Shown: positions 22,879 to 38,939, counted from the stretch's first letter. The stretch: DNA of 64,000 nucleotides from Gyrodactylus bullatarudis (GCA_012064415.1 SSNU01000154.1:135142-199141); one strand, 5' to 3'. A program made the numbers and translations. The notes: generated by a model from the letters alone, not told the origin.

Positions 22879-23008
22879 TATTTTCCATTGAATGATTTTT
22901 TAAGGAAAAATATTAATAAACAAATAATCTTATTAAAACTTTCTAGATCATTTTTTTCTGAAATTGAGACTAATAATCTGTTTTTTTTGGAATAGAAATG
23001 TATGTTTA
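22879..23008. other. 3' flank of LINE copy 2
   Basis: AT-rich with T and A runs. It may contain the LINE's 3' UTR, because the LINE is on the minus strand and ends here. Confidence 0.4.
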
Positions 23009-25700
23009 TTAAATTGAATGTGAAAATGAAAAATAAATATGTACAATCAAGAAAAAAAAGTTTCTGAAGAGATCTTCGTTCTCTGGAATGAGTCTCTGGA
23101 GGAATGCGCAGGTGGGCTTGATGCTTTTGCAGGGGATAGAATCTAATGAGAGTTTGAATCTGGCCTGGAGAGAGAGGATGTTTCCGAGAAGAATTGAGTA
23201 TTTTCTTTTATTTCTGGTATTATAGGGAGAGATGTTGTCTTCTCGTTCTTTATATGAGTTGTAGAGTATGAGAGAACAGGAGACTCTTCTGAGCCAAATA
23301 GGGTACATTGAAGATAAATTAAGGCTTTGTCTGTAGCTAATTGGGCCATAACATGAGGTGAGGAATCTATATTGTATTCTCTCGATCTTTCTTGTCGACT
23401 CAATAGTTAAACCAAGAATAAGAACAGCGGCATAGTCAAATTTTGAGAGTATGAAAGTTTTATAAACCTTGATTTTGAGTTCAGATTTAGTGATAAATCT
23501 TGTAATTAGATAAGTTGAGTATCTTAGGGTTTTCAGGAGCTCGTTCACATGGGGCCTTATAGAGATTTTATGGTCGTACATAAGTCCAAGGTCTTTGATT
23601 TTATTAACAATGAGGTGGGTGAAATCAGGGTCTAGTTCCACTATGGGCTTTACAGTCTTCATAACCATAAATTTATTTTTGGCAGAATTGATTTTTAGGC
23701 CAATTCTTGTCAAGGAGGTTTCAAGGTGAGTAAGTTCTTGTCGGATAAGGTCGTTGGAGAAGTCAGGGATAAGGATTTTAAGGTCATCTGCATACTTGTA
23801 GTAGAATATTTTTGGTGAGGAAGGCTTGATGGCAGAGAAAACTAGATTAAAGAGCAGGAGACCAATCACTGAGCCTTGGGGGACACCAGAGGAAATATTT
23901 ACAGATTGAGAGATTTGCCCATTGAAGTGTAATTTCTGGGATCTTGAGGAGAGGAAATTAGAGATCCAATTTATAACAAATGGATTGATTTCGGAGGTTT
24001 TGAGGGCGTCTTGTATGATATTGAAGGGAAGCTTGTCAAATGCTTTCGAGATATCAAGGAAAATGGCAATAGATGGGATGCTTCTGTGTCTTAGTTCGTC
24101 AACTTTGTTGAAGAAAGACAGAAGGCTGGTTGAGGTACTTCTGTTTTTCACAAATCCATGTTGGGCAGGGTCCAAAGTGTTAATTTTGATATGTTCAGTT
24201 AACAGATGGTTACATATTGAGTCAACAAGGCTGAGGAAGATTGGCAGATTGGATATAGGTCTGTAATCAGATTCAGTTTGCGGATTAAAAGTCTTAGGTA
24301 TAGGTGTTATTTTCACACATGTCCATTCATGTGGGATAAAATTGTGTAAGAGCGCTGAGGACATGAAATATGCGAGTTTATCAAAAAAACTGTTTGGTAA
24401 AGAGAGAAGAAGCTCATTCGAGTTGTGGAAAATGTCTTTGCACTTCTTGGAATTAGAATTGAGGAGCAGGTCAACAAGCAATTCTCTAGATATGGATGGT
24501 CCGGAAAAAGAGTCAGTTGGAAGGAAATTAACAACAGGATTACGGGTGAATACTGATTCAAAGAATGAGCTAAGTGAGTCGGCTGAGATATCCTTAGGAT
24601 TGGATGGAGTTTCCGCTTTGTTGGCTAAGTATTTTAGTTTTTTCCAGGCTTTCGTAGGTTGGGTTTTAAGATCATCTTTGATTGAGGATTCAAATAGGAG
24701 TTGGGAGGTATAGGGAGAGGCCATGGTTGAGTTTTTGGAGATTCTGGCAGCTCTACTTATTAGGAAATGGAAGAAATTGGTATTGAAACCGTTGTTGAAT
24801 AAATATTCGTCGAATGAGAGATAAAGTTGTCTAAAATGAGAGAAAGATGTAATCAGATGTAGAGATTGGGATTGATAGCGATTGTGTTTTGGGCCTTGTG
24901 AGAAAATAAGAGGCAGATGGTCTGATGTAGGATATTTAAGAGATTGAGTACAATTTAGTCCAGGCAAATTGGTGAAGAGGAGGTCTAAATACGTTGATTT
25001 TCTCGAGGGACGATCAGCTATTTGGAAGAGGTTTCTTGAAGAGGCATAGCCAAACATAGGAGACTCAAAGTCAATCATGCTGGGGCAGTATTCTGGCTTG
25101 TTAAGATCACCGCAGAGGATAATATTAGCGAGGAGTTGATTAGAGTGTGATTGTATGCAGTTGATTATTTTGAGTTCCGAGATACGATTTGCTGGTGGAG
25201 GGTTGTAGATGAGCATTATAGAGACACTGAAATTGAGTTTGGATTCAAGAATATTGAATATTAAGATTTCTGGTCGGTCTGTAGCTGAGACAAGGTTGAA
25301 AGTAAAATCGGTAGATATGTATGCTAATACACCTCCGCCCTTAGAGAAACTGCGGTCAGCGCGAATAATGTTATAGTTTGAAATATTTATGTCATCAGAC
25401 TTGATACACGGTTTGAGCCATGATTCAGTAATGAGGATAAGGCTTGGTTTATGTTTTGCTGCGAGTTGTTTGAGGTAGAACATGGATGGTAAAATGGATC
25501 TAATATTCCAAAGTATATTGGTGAGATTGGCTTGGTTAGAGTTTTCCCATTTGGATGGGCTTTGCAGGGGCGGGAAGAAAAAACTGTTCACTCAGGAGAT
25601 CACTATTGTTCACTTTGATGGTTGGGGTGTTGTTTGTCACATTAATGTTTGGTAGAGACACTCGAGGTCATTTGGATAGTTGATTTGAGGTGGAGGCTTC
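23009..25700 (-). mobile_element. LINE copy 2: 5'-truncated, with an open endonuclease-RT frame
   Basis: From 25591 to 23009 one uninterrupted frame of 860 residues contains a complete-looking APE endonuclease (LILITESWL, KGGGVLAYI, ILCGDLNKPEY, TSDHLPLIF), RT (SDYRPISNLPIF, IFLDISKAFDKLPF, GVPQGSVIGLLLFNL, YKYADDLKIL) and the C-terminal YPIWLRR block. About 100 bp upstream carry a remnant of the gag-like region in another frame before homology ends near 25700, so the copy is 5' truncated. It is the best-preserved LINE in the window. The endonuclease has Leu where GDFN is usual. Confidence 0.92.
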
Positions 25701-25991
25701 ATTTGTACTTAGTATTTAAAAAAATATAAGTACGTTTACTTATAAGTATAAGTGTTTTATTTTAAATATTTTTGACATGAAGCACAGTATTTTTAAAATT
25801 ATTCATTATAAGAAATTTTATAATAATCGAATCGAATAACTATCCAGTAATCGATGAATTATATAGTTATTCATTGAAAATTCAATTTAAATAAGTCAAA
25901 ATTTTAAATTGATTCAGCAAGAAAATTCATAAACACAATAGTTGAATAGTCTATATTGGTTTTAATAAAATACACTTTCGAATTTTTTATT
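25701..25991. other. Upstream region of the clathrin adaptor gene
   Basis: AT-rich, between the truncated LINE 5' end and the PICALM-like ATG. It must hold that gene's promoter. No specific box is claimed. Confidence 0.4.
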
Positions 25992-27833
25992 ATGGCTGAA
26001 AATATCATCAAGCAGATTTCGAATAGTGTTTCTGGTCAAAGTCTTACAGATATGTTAACCTCAGCTAGACACAGTTTTACCGGTTCTGTTGTAGCAAAAA
26101 TCATCTGTAAGGCTACTACTGAGGAAAACTCGCCACCAAAAATTAAACATTTGAATAGTTGAGTTACTTATATAATTTTAAGATCTTAAGAAGATCACAA
26201 TGAACCCGATGTTATCTGTACCAGATTTTTCAAATTATCTATTAGATCGTTTGAAAAACTCTAATTGGGTTGTTACATTCAAAGCATTGATAACCATTCA
26301 TCATTTAATGCATTACGGACACGATGTTGGTATTATTTTTAATGTATTAGAGATTTTCTGAATATCTTGCTTCGTGCTCTGCAATGATTTCAGTGCCTAA
26401 TGTTTCAGAAAAATCTACTAAAGGTAAGTAATACTTCCTTTTATTTTTATATTTTAACCTTCATAGCAACTCAAATGAACTCATTGATTCAAGTTTATTC
26501 TAAATATTTATCGGTCAAAGCAAACTGCTACCAACTCGCAGGCTATGATTTCTGTAAAACCAAAAGAGGGTGAGTTTAATAAAAGAATTTTCAATTTCTC
26601 TTCGTCATTATTTATTCGCAATTTAAGAAAATTGCCTGGACAAAATTTAGATGAGCATAAAGATCTTGAGTTTTATGACAGTTATGCTCCATTGTGAGTA
26701 ATATTGTTGTAATCATAGTTTAAATGGTCAACTTGACTAAAAACTAGTGTTGTTTTTATCTTGAATAGATTATCTTCAAATTCATGATTTAATTTCAGAT
26801 CAGAAGAATTCAATATGAGATGTATGCCTCAAGAAAAGGTAGGTCATTTTTTCAACGATTGTTTCAGCTGTTCAAGAATTTACCCATCATTGAAAGACAA
26901 CTCGATTCTCTCATTGAAGTTCAGGTAATATTTAAATTTAAACAATCATAAAGTTTACCTCAAGTGAACTAGAGTGCTCCATCGTCTTGGCTGCTCATTT
27001 GTTGCTATACAAAGATTTAATTAGATTATATGCCGTTTACAACGAGGGAATGATAAATTTAATAGAGGTATTTTTCAAGCTTGATAAAAAGAGTAAATGT
27101 CAAGAGGCAATGAAATTATTCGAATCATACGTTTTAAGATTAGAAAGACTCAACAACTATGTTAAAAACTCCGAGGTAATACAAAATTGTTCAAATATTT
27201 TCCAGGAATACAACAAAACATTGCTTCCTCCGAAATTTGAAAAAGAAGCTGTCATTTTTAAACCTGTAAGAAAATTACTCACCAAAATTTTCAGGTCTCA
27301 AAATCTCTGATCGATTCATTGCGTTCTCACATGATAAAGTTTGATGAAAAATCAAAAGAAAAACTCTATCTTAAATCAACAAGTCACTTTGATAATGAAA
27401 TTCCTGACTGTAACAAGAGTAGCATGATTCTTTCAGAAGAAGAAAATCGTCTTGACTTATTTTTGAATGTCGAACAAAAATTAGTGTGTATTAATCCATT
27501 TCTTGATTCGAATATTGGTGAAAAAAATTCCAATCCTCAATCGGCTCAAAATTTTAGTGCTAACAATCCATTTATACACAATGAATCCAAATCTGCCCTA
27601 ATTGAACTTGCAGATATCTTTTCTGAATCGACACCAGGTAGGGGAAAGGAATTACAACCAACTGGATATACGAATTTTGATCAAATTGATATTTCCTCTT
27701 CTCATATTCATCCACAGGTATATAATTCTCTCACTCACTTGACCCAATATACTAATATTCTGTTTTTCAGAAAATTAATTCGAATGGTTCCAACCCTTTC
27801 ATAAGCTATTGTGATAACCCATTTTTGGGATGA
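25992..27833 (+). CDS. PICALM: AP180/PICALM-like clathrin assembly protein (ANTH domain)
   Basis: ANTH proteins bind PI(4,5)P2 at the plasma membrane and recruit clathrin and SNAREs to endocytic buds. Eleven exons: 25992-26157, 26183-26325, 26351-26423, 26467-26569, 26628-26693, 26799-26838, 26868-26924, 26975-27175, 27206-27265, 27295-27717, 27771-27833, giving 464 residues with every phase consistent. ANTH blocks: SGQSLTDMLTSARHSFTGS, KATTEENSPPKIKHL (the lipid-binding KxKHL motif), NSNWVVTFKALITIHHLM, EYLASCSA, KANCYQLAGYDF, HLLLYKDLIRLYAVYNEG. The C-terminal tail has at least four NPF motifs (INPF, NNPF, SNPF, DNPF) that bind EH-domain proteins. Six introns are 25-30 nt. The start fits the family, with a short N-terminal extension. 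Confidence 0.95.
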
Positions 27834-27965
27834 AAAGAACTCACAACGATTATTCATAATAAATAAAAGATTATGCAAGATTCAAAGATTTATTTGAGTT
27901 AGAGATAAAGAGAATCATTGAGTATAAACTTTCACTGGAACATGGCCAACAGTATCGAGTAATAT

Positions 27966-30514
<2,549 letters not shown>

Positions 30515-32808
30515 TTAAAATCCTATCAAGTCAGATGTGCTGGGTTTTCTGTCAACTTTGTCCAAATCAGTTGGAGAACTTGGTTGAAGGAGCAGAAGAC
30601 TACTGGGATTATTTTGAGGAGATAATGCTGGAGGAGTATCTACTCCTCCACATCTTTGTCGAGCAATTGCATCTACATCGTTTTCTGTAAGAGTTCTATT
30701 GAGAGTTTCATCTTCATCTCTCTCTTCGCAGTTTTGATTAGAATTCAATGCACATATATCGACAGGAGTTTGACAGGTAGAATCGCTACGATAGGGGTCT
30801 GATTTATTATCCATTAGATTAAAAAGTTCAGACGGACCTGGGCTAGCTCCCAGTCTTGGTAAGTCACCATCATAACAAGAATCATCATCTAACGAAAGCG
30901 TGAATGCAGCAGAATGGAGGTATCTACTCGTGTTGGAAATTGATGACGACTTCTATAGTAGTATAGAATAGTAAATTATCAAAATATAGTAAAATATTAG
31001 CTATGAAACTTACAACTTGCTTAGGTTGAGTTCTGTTTTCGTTATTAGTAGAGGGGGAGCTGTCATTCTCGATTACATTCAAATATGAATTCACAGAGGA
31101 ACCCGACTGAGGCATTGGACTTAGCATCCCCAAAGCTTCAATATAGCGACTAGGTTGGTTTTGAGAATTCAAATGATCTGATTTGTCGCATCTAAATCGT
31201 TTAGATGGAGATAAATTTCCATAATGAATGGGAGGATTAGGGTTATAGGATCCAGGAGCATCAGATGGAGGTTGATCTCTTTTATTGAACTGATTTAAAC
31301 CATGCGTCTGAGTATAAGGACTTTTGGCCCCTATGGTAGGCTGAAGAGGTCTAGGAGTGATAGGATTGGAAGTTGACCATTGCGAATGAGGGTGTTGAAT
31401 ATTCTGGTCGTTAATACATGGGATATGGTGTTCAGTACTAGAACTACGAATAGAATTTTGTTCTTGATTTGAATAGGAATTTTTTGAGGTGAACTTTTGA
31501 GCAGCTACTGCAGCCGCGGCGGCAATTGCAACAGTATTAGGATCAGGATTTGTAGGAGGATGAGTAGAGTTTGGATTCATAGCCATCATCATATTATACA
31601 TGGAAGAATATGCTGGATCATTGTTATTTTTGCGTCTTGTTTGATCAGATATTAGAGAATTTGCTTGAAAATCATTCGCACTTGAAGAAGTAGGATATGG
31701 AATGGGAGTACTACTGGAACTACTTCCTTCTGTTGAATTGCCATTGTTTGATCCGATACTTAAACTGCTTTCATCTATGAATAATTAATAAATTTAATAG
31801 TTTAGTTTGAGGTTTTTCAAACTTACCGATCTTCAATACTTTTTTTCTGTTTGATTCCGCGTTTAAGCCAACTTTATCTCTCTTCTTTACATCGTTGGAA
31901 ACAGGTTTTTGATATGCGTTTTGTTGAATAGTCTCATTGAATATTGATAAACTATTTCCGTTATAAAGAACTGAAGACTTTTCGGAAGAATTTTCATTGT
32001 TTGAAGTCATATAAGCTATTAATGAAAAGGCATGTTTTGAACGAGTGTTAACATATCTATTGGTAACAAGGTGTTGGGCAACTTGATATAAGGATGAAAA
32101 GTTTATCCCCAAAACCTGTTGGATGTATTGGAGGATGATACTCGCTACGTCTCCGAGAATATCTCCCGTGACTCCAAGAACAGGATCAATTTTACCACTT
32201 TTCGGAAGGGCATCTCCGGAATTATTTTTTGAAGAATTTTTTTCATTAGACAAATCAGGAAGATAAGGAGGTTGAACTTCAAATTTTTTTCTCATTCCTC
32301 CATAACAATATCTAGATTGACCCCTTTGGCCAAGGCGCCTCGGTTTTACGTTAGGAAATGCTCTTTTCATCACTTTACCAAAGTCAGCAGTATTTAATAC
32401 TTTTAGATGATGTCTTTCACAATATAATCGGTAATCTTCAAAAACTTCATCTTTTCTTAAACAGGTAGACGGATCTTCTTCCAAATGTGACATAATCCAT
32501 GTGTAAGCTTGACTTTGTTCCAGTTGATTAGAGAGATGTAAAGCAGAATTTGGACCAGATCCCCCATATATTTGGGAGCCATCAATGGTAGAATTAACAT
32601 CAAAATCATCACCGGATAGACATAAAGATGAACCCAGATTGCTTGTGGGATCCGCTGGTATTGAAAGACACAACAATAGGCGTTCAGGGTCTTTGAGGGA
32701 TGAAATATCTCTGATTAAGCAATCTATCTTTGATTTAACGCTTGAATCAATCGCATGTTCAAGACTAGTTTTTATATACCCGTATCCGATATCTTCTTCT
32801 TTAATCAT
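30515..32808 (-). CDS. RFX7: RFX5/RFX7-type winged-helix transcription factor
   Basis: RFX factors bind X-box DNA through an RFX winged helix. Exons: 32808-31827, 31774-31014, 30952-30515, 726 residues, introns 52 and 61 nt. The N-terminal block SKIDCLIRDISSLKDPERL matches the RFX5/7 helix before the DNA-binding domain. The domain itself reads AYTWIMSHLEEDPSTCLRKD, YRLYCERHHLKVLNTADFGK, FPNVKPRRLGQRGQSRYCY. The dimerisation and B/C regions of RFX1-4 are absent, which also points to the RFX5/7 branch. A long Ser/Asn/Pro-rich tail follows, with an Ala run (AIAAAAAVAAQ) and a conserved-looking DDDSCYDGDLPRLGASPGPS. Start is the first ATG of the long exon. I cannot separate RFX5 from RFX7. Confidence 0.88.
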
Positions 32809-34019
32809 TTCAGAATTAAATGATTAATAATTTAAAGATCAAGAGTAAACAAGAGACATTAGAAAAATAAAGAGAGACAAATTAGGGTTTATATCCTGAT
32901 TATAGAGTGATATCAATGAATAAAAAATTTGAATTAAGTACCAAGTATTTCTTTATTATTCGTCAGAATTATAAACAACAGATTTTAAGCTCTTCATTAT
33001 TGTTTTTTGTTTAACCAAATAACTCGTATGAAAATTTGAGGCTTTAAATTGAATTCAACAAATTCAAGTTTGGACGGTGTATGCTATACCTGGTTATTTT
33101 CAATCAATAATTCCCATATAATTAAAAATAAAATACTTATCTTCATTTTATACTATTTCATTTAAAATATTATAAAACGATGTTACAATTATATACAGAA
33201 ATTGAATAAAGGAATTTGCATTTCTCAAAGCAGAAAACAATTATTCAGACCTATGTTTAAACGGCTTATTTTAACTCTGAATCGCATAGAAGAAGTTCAA
33301 GGAATGATACTGGAAAGTTGCTAACTTTCAATTGGCTCTAATATCTTATTCATCATTGTTAGGCTATTCCTTACCTCTATTCAGAGCTTGAATTTCAATT
33401 CGAGGCCACCAGGCACACGCGAGCAGTTATACAGTTTTTCGTACACTTTCTTTAATAAATAGTAATAATGTTCTTAATATTATGCATTGACACTCGGGTT
33501 CGTACATCGTACCAGAATTTTTTAACAAAAACATGTTTGACACCGTCATACTAATCACCATTTTAGTTAATGATGTGAAGAGCATCCAGATTAGACCCGA
33601 AAAAATTTGATAGATCGCAACTCTTTTCCGATTCCAGTCATTGGATAGCTAATTGAAGTCACCCACTTAACAACCTTGGCCACTGGCCAGTCCCCAGTCC
33701 GAAATTTTTGTGACCAGTGACTCAAGAACGTGATCATGATCAAAAAAGATGTAGTAGAATTAAGGCTCGTCGTTTCCTGTGTACCCGTCCGAGGCACCGA
33801 CAATACAGTGGGAGCCGAAACCATTTCGAGTGACCCAATTTTTTAAGAGAACCAATGAGATACAATCAAATTTTCAATAAAGATATTTAATAAAATATTA
33901 TTTATTAATTTAAAATTCTCTACACATCCCATGTCTTAGTTCATTAATTAATGATGATTTGTAAAAATTAGAGCAAAGTTTATTTAGAATAGAATTTTTT
34001 TTTAATTTGAAAAATAAGA
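32809..34019. other. Intergenic region upstream of RFX
   Basis: Contains the RFX promoter. 33380-33840 is less AT-rich than its surroundings but has no convincing coding or repeat partner. It may be a very old transposon remnant. Confidence 0.4.
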
Positions 34020-37000
34020 ATTATGTACAATATATATAGGATTATTTAAAGAAAATAGTTTTTGAATAGGTCATGAGATGATGGCACAAGTTCTATGAAA
34101 AAGTTGCAAGTTGATTTCAAGTTCCCTGAGGAAATTTTTGCAATGTTGATCCTCAGTCTCGTTTGCAATGGGAGGATGTTGTTTAAAAGGATTGAGTAAC
34201 CTCTTTGGTTTCTTGTGTTGTGCGATGGAGCTCTATTGGGCATTGTTGAGTTGTAAAGAACAACGGATGACGGTAAAAGAGATGCTAACCTTAGGCATTC
34301 TCTGTAGCTTTGCATTCCGAAACAAAATTTAAGAATTTAAATTGGACTTGTTCAATCTTTTTGGTCGACTCATTAGATATTCCCAGGACCAGAGCAGCAG
34401 CGTAGTCGAATTTGGAGAGGATAAAAGATTTAAATAGAGTCAGCTTCAGGTTTGACGAATTTTGTGATTAAATAAGAGGAGTATCTTAACGATTTTAAGA
34501 GATCGTTGATGTGTGGCTTTATCCTGAGTTTGTGATCATAATGAAGACCCAGGTCTTTGATTTTGACGACTATCAGCTGAGAGAGAGTAGGATTGAGACA
34601 ATCTAGTGGGTTGTTGTGGTTCAGTAACATGATTTTTGTTTTGTCATGGTTTATTTCTAGGGAGGATCGAATATGGTCAAGTTCATTTTTGATGAGGTCA
34701 TTATTGAAGTTAGGAATGATTATTTTAAGATCGTCAGCATATTTATAGAATTTTACTTCGCTGCTAGAGGGTTTGATCTTTGAGAAGACTAAATTGAAGA
34801 GGAGGGGGCCGACAATAGAACCCTGTGGGACTCCTGAGTTGATGTTCAGGGAGGAAGATTCTTCTTTGTTGAAAAAGACTTTCTGGGATCTAGTGGATAA
34901 GAAGTTCATTGTCCAGTTGATAATATATGGATTTATGTCACATTCGATGAGTTGATTCTGGATTATATTGAAAGGTATTTTATCGAATGCTTTACGGATA
35001 TCCAAAAAGATTACTGCACATGGTATTTTCTTATACCTGAGGTTCTCAGCGTTGTCCATGAAGGCTAATAGATTAGTTGAGGTGCTTCTTTTAGTTAAAA
35101 ATCCGTGTTGAGAGTCATCTAAAGTCTTGATATTAATACTTTTGGAGATGAGGTGGGTAACGATCATGTCAATAAGACTGAGGAATATTGGCAGATTAGA
35201 GATGGGCCTATAGTCTGATTCTGCTGTGGGTGAGAAAATCTTTGGGATGGGCGTAATTTTGACGTTTTTCCAGTCCGAGGGGATTAAGTTTTGAAATAGT
35301 AGATGTGAGAGAAAATTAGCCATTTTGGTGAAAAATTGATCATGTAAGGTTAAGAGGAGTTCCATGGAGTTGAAGTGGATATTTTCCCTCTTTCTGGAGT
35401 TGGAGTCAAGAATGAGGTCGAGTAACAGTTCTCTTGTAATCGAGGGTGGAACTAAATTTCGAACTTGAACAGGAGCCAGGTGGGGTGGGGAATCGGAGAA
35501 TACAGATTTAAAAAATAAATTGAGGGATTCCGCTGAGATTTGTGAGGAGTTCATTGGTGGTTTTGATTTGTTGACGAGATATTTAAGCTTCTTCCAGGCT
35601 TTGGAAGGTTGAGATTTTAGGTCTTCTTGAATTGATTTTTCAAAGATTGTTTGCGTTGATTGAGGAGTAACTTCCAGACTGTTTTTGGAGAGTCTTCTGG
35701 CTCTTTTAATGAGGAAATAAAAGAGGTTTGAGTTAAAATGCGGAGAGAATATATAGTCTTCCATTGACAGATAAAGTTGTCTGAAGTGTGAGAAGCTGGT
35801 GGTATGATGTGATGAATTGGAATTATAGTGATTGTAATTATATCCCATTTCGAATGTCAATAAGAGATGGTCTGAAGAATTTGTCACTAGGTTGGAAGAG
35901 CACTTCAAGTCTTGCATATTAGTGAATAATAGATCAAGGTAATTGGATGGGTTCAGTCTAGATGGTTTGTCTGCCTTTTGGGATAAGTGAAGAGAACTTG
36001 CAAATTCAAATAAAGGTGAGTTAAAATCAAGCATTTCTGGGGTGTAGGTCGGGTGATTAAAATCGCCACATAGGATTATATTATGGTTAAATGAGCTTTT
36101 TAGATGAGAAAGCAAGCTTATTAGTTTTAATTCCGAGTGCTTGTTAGCAGGTGGAGGATTGTAAGTCAGAATTATTGTAGCATTGAAGTTTGTATTTTGC
36201 TCACTAATATTAAAAGCAATAAGTTCGGGATTGTCTGATTTTAGGAGGACATGGTAGGTTAACTCAGATGAGATGTATGCAATGACACCACCGCCTTTGA
36301 TTTGTGGTCTGTCTGACCTGATAATAATATAGCTTGAGATTTGGATATCATTTGAGGAGATGTGGGGTTTTAGCCAAGATTCAGTTATTAGAACAATTTG
36401 AGGTTTCATCTTTTCTATGATCTGTTTGAGTGCAAATATTGATCTAATGAGTGATCTAATATTCCAGAGAATAATTGTTAATTTATTGACGGGAGTTATT
36501 TCGGCAGTGGAGTTCCAGTGACCCGTTGAAAATTTGAGGAAGTGGATGGTGTTTCGTCAGAAATGTTGCGGACATTGGATGAGGATTCATTAATGTTAAC
36601 GTTGGTGTGAGAAATTCTCCTGACTTTGAATGTTCGTGACGAGTTAGGAGTAGGAGTGTTTTGTCTAGCATTGAATATAAAAGGATTGTTGATATGATTT
36701 GGAGTTATGACAGGGACAACAGGACCTTTATCGTGGGTGCTATTATTCAGGCTTGCAAGATTTGATGTGGTAGGAGGAGCTAATACCGGAGTACGGCCGT
36801 TAGATGTCAAGATAACTTGAGGAGTAGTGGTTTCCTTTGTGTCATTGGTTTGGATTACGCATTGAGGTTGAGTAGTGACAATGGAAGTGGATGGACGTTG
36901 AGGTTGGTTTGTATGGACATCCTTATTTGTTGAAGGTTTTCTTTGATCAATAGGTATTGACCTTGTTATTTTTATACCTTTTTGTATGAATTCATCAAAA

Positions 37001-37560
37001 ATGAGTTTATAGAAATGATGAGATATTTTCTTTTTGGAGGAGACTTTGTAGTAGTGGTTTGACTGTATAGGATTTGCGTTATGGAATGAGATGGAGAATT
37101 TGATGTCCGGAAGCAGATTTTTTATGAAGTTTGCAACTTCTGCAATATTAAAATTAGGGTGCATAATTCCTCTCACGTTGAGACTATGAGAATTAGGCTT
37201 TCTGAGATTGGATGGTGAAAGATGATTAGATTGGCCAGTGTTGTATCTCGCTCTTAGATTGGAATTGCTAGTAACAACACTAGGTTGAACAGCTTTTGAT
37301 TGAGGAGTTAGAGAGGTTTTGCACCGACATTCTTGATTCTCAGATCTGAGTAGTTTAATTTCATTAATCAGGGACTCCAAATAGGAGATAGGTACAAAAG
37401 CAAAATTTTCGAAGTTAGGAGCGTTCGAATTTCGCGGTTGAGCATCGGCCTGGTTAAACATAAACAAATTTTGTGATTTTCCAAAATGCAAAAAGACCTA
37501 CTTTCATCCGTGTTTTTGACTCAAAAATTATGAGCATAACATTGTTATTTGAATGAAGAA
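34020..37560 (-). mobile_element. LINE copy 3: nearly full-length, frameshifted
   Basis: Reading down from 37491: an N-terminal gag-like frame (37491-36496, 331 residues; blocks NVRGIMHPNFNIAEVANFI, YKVSSKKKISHHFYKL), then an endonuclease-RT frame from about 36480 to 34430 (IVLITESWLKPHI, KGGGVIAYIS, ILCGDFNHPTY, SDHLLLTF, SDYRPISNLPIFLSLID, GVPQGSIVGPLLFNL, KYADDLKIIIP), and a tail in other frames to 34046 (FILSKFDYAAALVLG, HNTRNQRGYSILLNN). The gag-like frame ends at a TAA one frame away from the endonuclease, while copy 1 has them fused. At least two further single-base breaks lie in 34310-34450. Same family as copies 1, 2 and 4. Confidence 0.9.
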
Positions 37561-37734
37561 AAAGATGATGCTAGTTATTTCAAAAATAAGGCGTTTATTT
37601 CGGGCATACTCAATCATTGAGTCTCAATGAGTATTACTCATCAGTACATGCCATATAAGTACAAATTTCGAAACATTGAAGGACTATAAATGTTTATTTA
37701 ATCTTAAAATAAGTTGAATTAACAATATTCTTCA

Positions 37735-38625
37735 ACTGATCGAGATAGTTTAATCAAAATATCAACAAACTCCATTAATGCTACTCCTTCAGCATCTCAA
37801 AACCTATTCGAAAGCTCCATCAGAGACAATCTTAAAACTCATCCAGCAAAAGCCTGGAGCAAGCTCAAATACCTAGCAAATAAATCCCAGAAAAACTCTC
37901 TTCCCACTTCGACCTCAGCTGAATCACTCAATGCCTTTTTTAAATCGGTTTTCTCAACAGATTCCTCTACCTCTATCTTTCCAATTCAAACAGCATCTCC
38001 TCCTACAATAACCAGAGAACTCATTACTGATCTCCTCCACACACAAACCTTATTGTCCATAAAATCAAAGATCTTGGTCTATTCTACGATCACAAGCTCT
38101 CGATAAAACCTCACATCAATGAGCTTATTAAAACTCTCAGATACTCAACGTATCTTATCACGAAATTCATCACCTGCCCCCAGCTTAAACTCTTGGTCTA
38201 TAAGAGTTTCATTATCTCAAAATTTGACTACGGTGCAGCCCTTATAATTGGAATTACCAATGAGTCAACCAAGAAGATCGAACAAATCCAATTCAAGATC
38301 CTCAGGTCCTGTCACGGAAACCTCAGATATAAAGCAGTCCTTGACCTTTCTTCTCTTTATCCTATCTGGCTTAGAAGAATTGCTGCTTCAACAATTCTCT
38401 ACAACAACTATAAAGATGAGGAAAGTACCCCTGCATACAATACCCGTAACAAGCGACCTTTCTCGATTCTACTCAGGAACATTTTAACTTTACAAACCAG
38501 GTTCCAAATTGTGTTAAGGAATATTCCATCTTCCAACATCAAGTCCTCATGTGATTTCCTTTCCAAAATGATCCCCGAAAACCATAACCCATTTTCAAAC
38601 ATTTTCTCATGAACTCAGATCACTA
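37735..38625 (+). mobile_element. LINE copy 4: 5'-truncated, with the RT core deleted
   Basis: The plus strand reads LFESSIRDNLKTHPAKAW and LKYLANKSQKN up to TITRELITDLL near 38030, then jumps at about 38045 to VHKIKDLGLFYDHKLSIKP and continues to the C-terminal block SLYPIWLRRIAA and a stop at 38612. Compared with copies 2 and 3 the missing piece is the whole RT palm, roughly 300 residues. It lies back to back with copy 3, with only about 250 bp between its first recognisable codons and the copy 3 N-terminus. Confidence 0.88.
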
Positions 38626-38939
38626 TGTATATTTTATATGAATTTTTTTAAATATTAGGTAGAAAAGCATAATTATTCCTTATTAAATCTTGATCTTCCA
38701 AGGAATAAAGAAAAGTTATTCTGACTGAATAAAATCGAATTTCTTATCATGAAAAAATTCAGTTAATGTTGATGGAGATACGAAATTTTTTTTCAAAGGA
38801 TTCTGACCGAAAAAAAACACTTAGAGAACTCATTGACTAATCAACTTTAAAACCAAATCTATAAATCAGTGATTCTGACATTCGTGAACGCCAAGCTCGA
38901 ATACCAAGTTAAAAAAGGTATCATATAAAGAGTGGAAAA
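38626..38939. other. Unassigned sequence
   Basis: 3' flank of LINE copy 4 with A runs. No feature recognised. Confidence 0.4.

Noticed and set aside
33591..33824. Minus-strand open frame in a less AT-rich patch
   Set aside because: No recognisable domain, no neighbouring exon, and no repeat partner in the window.
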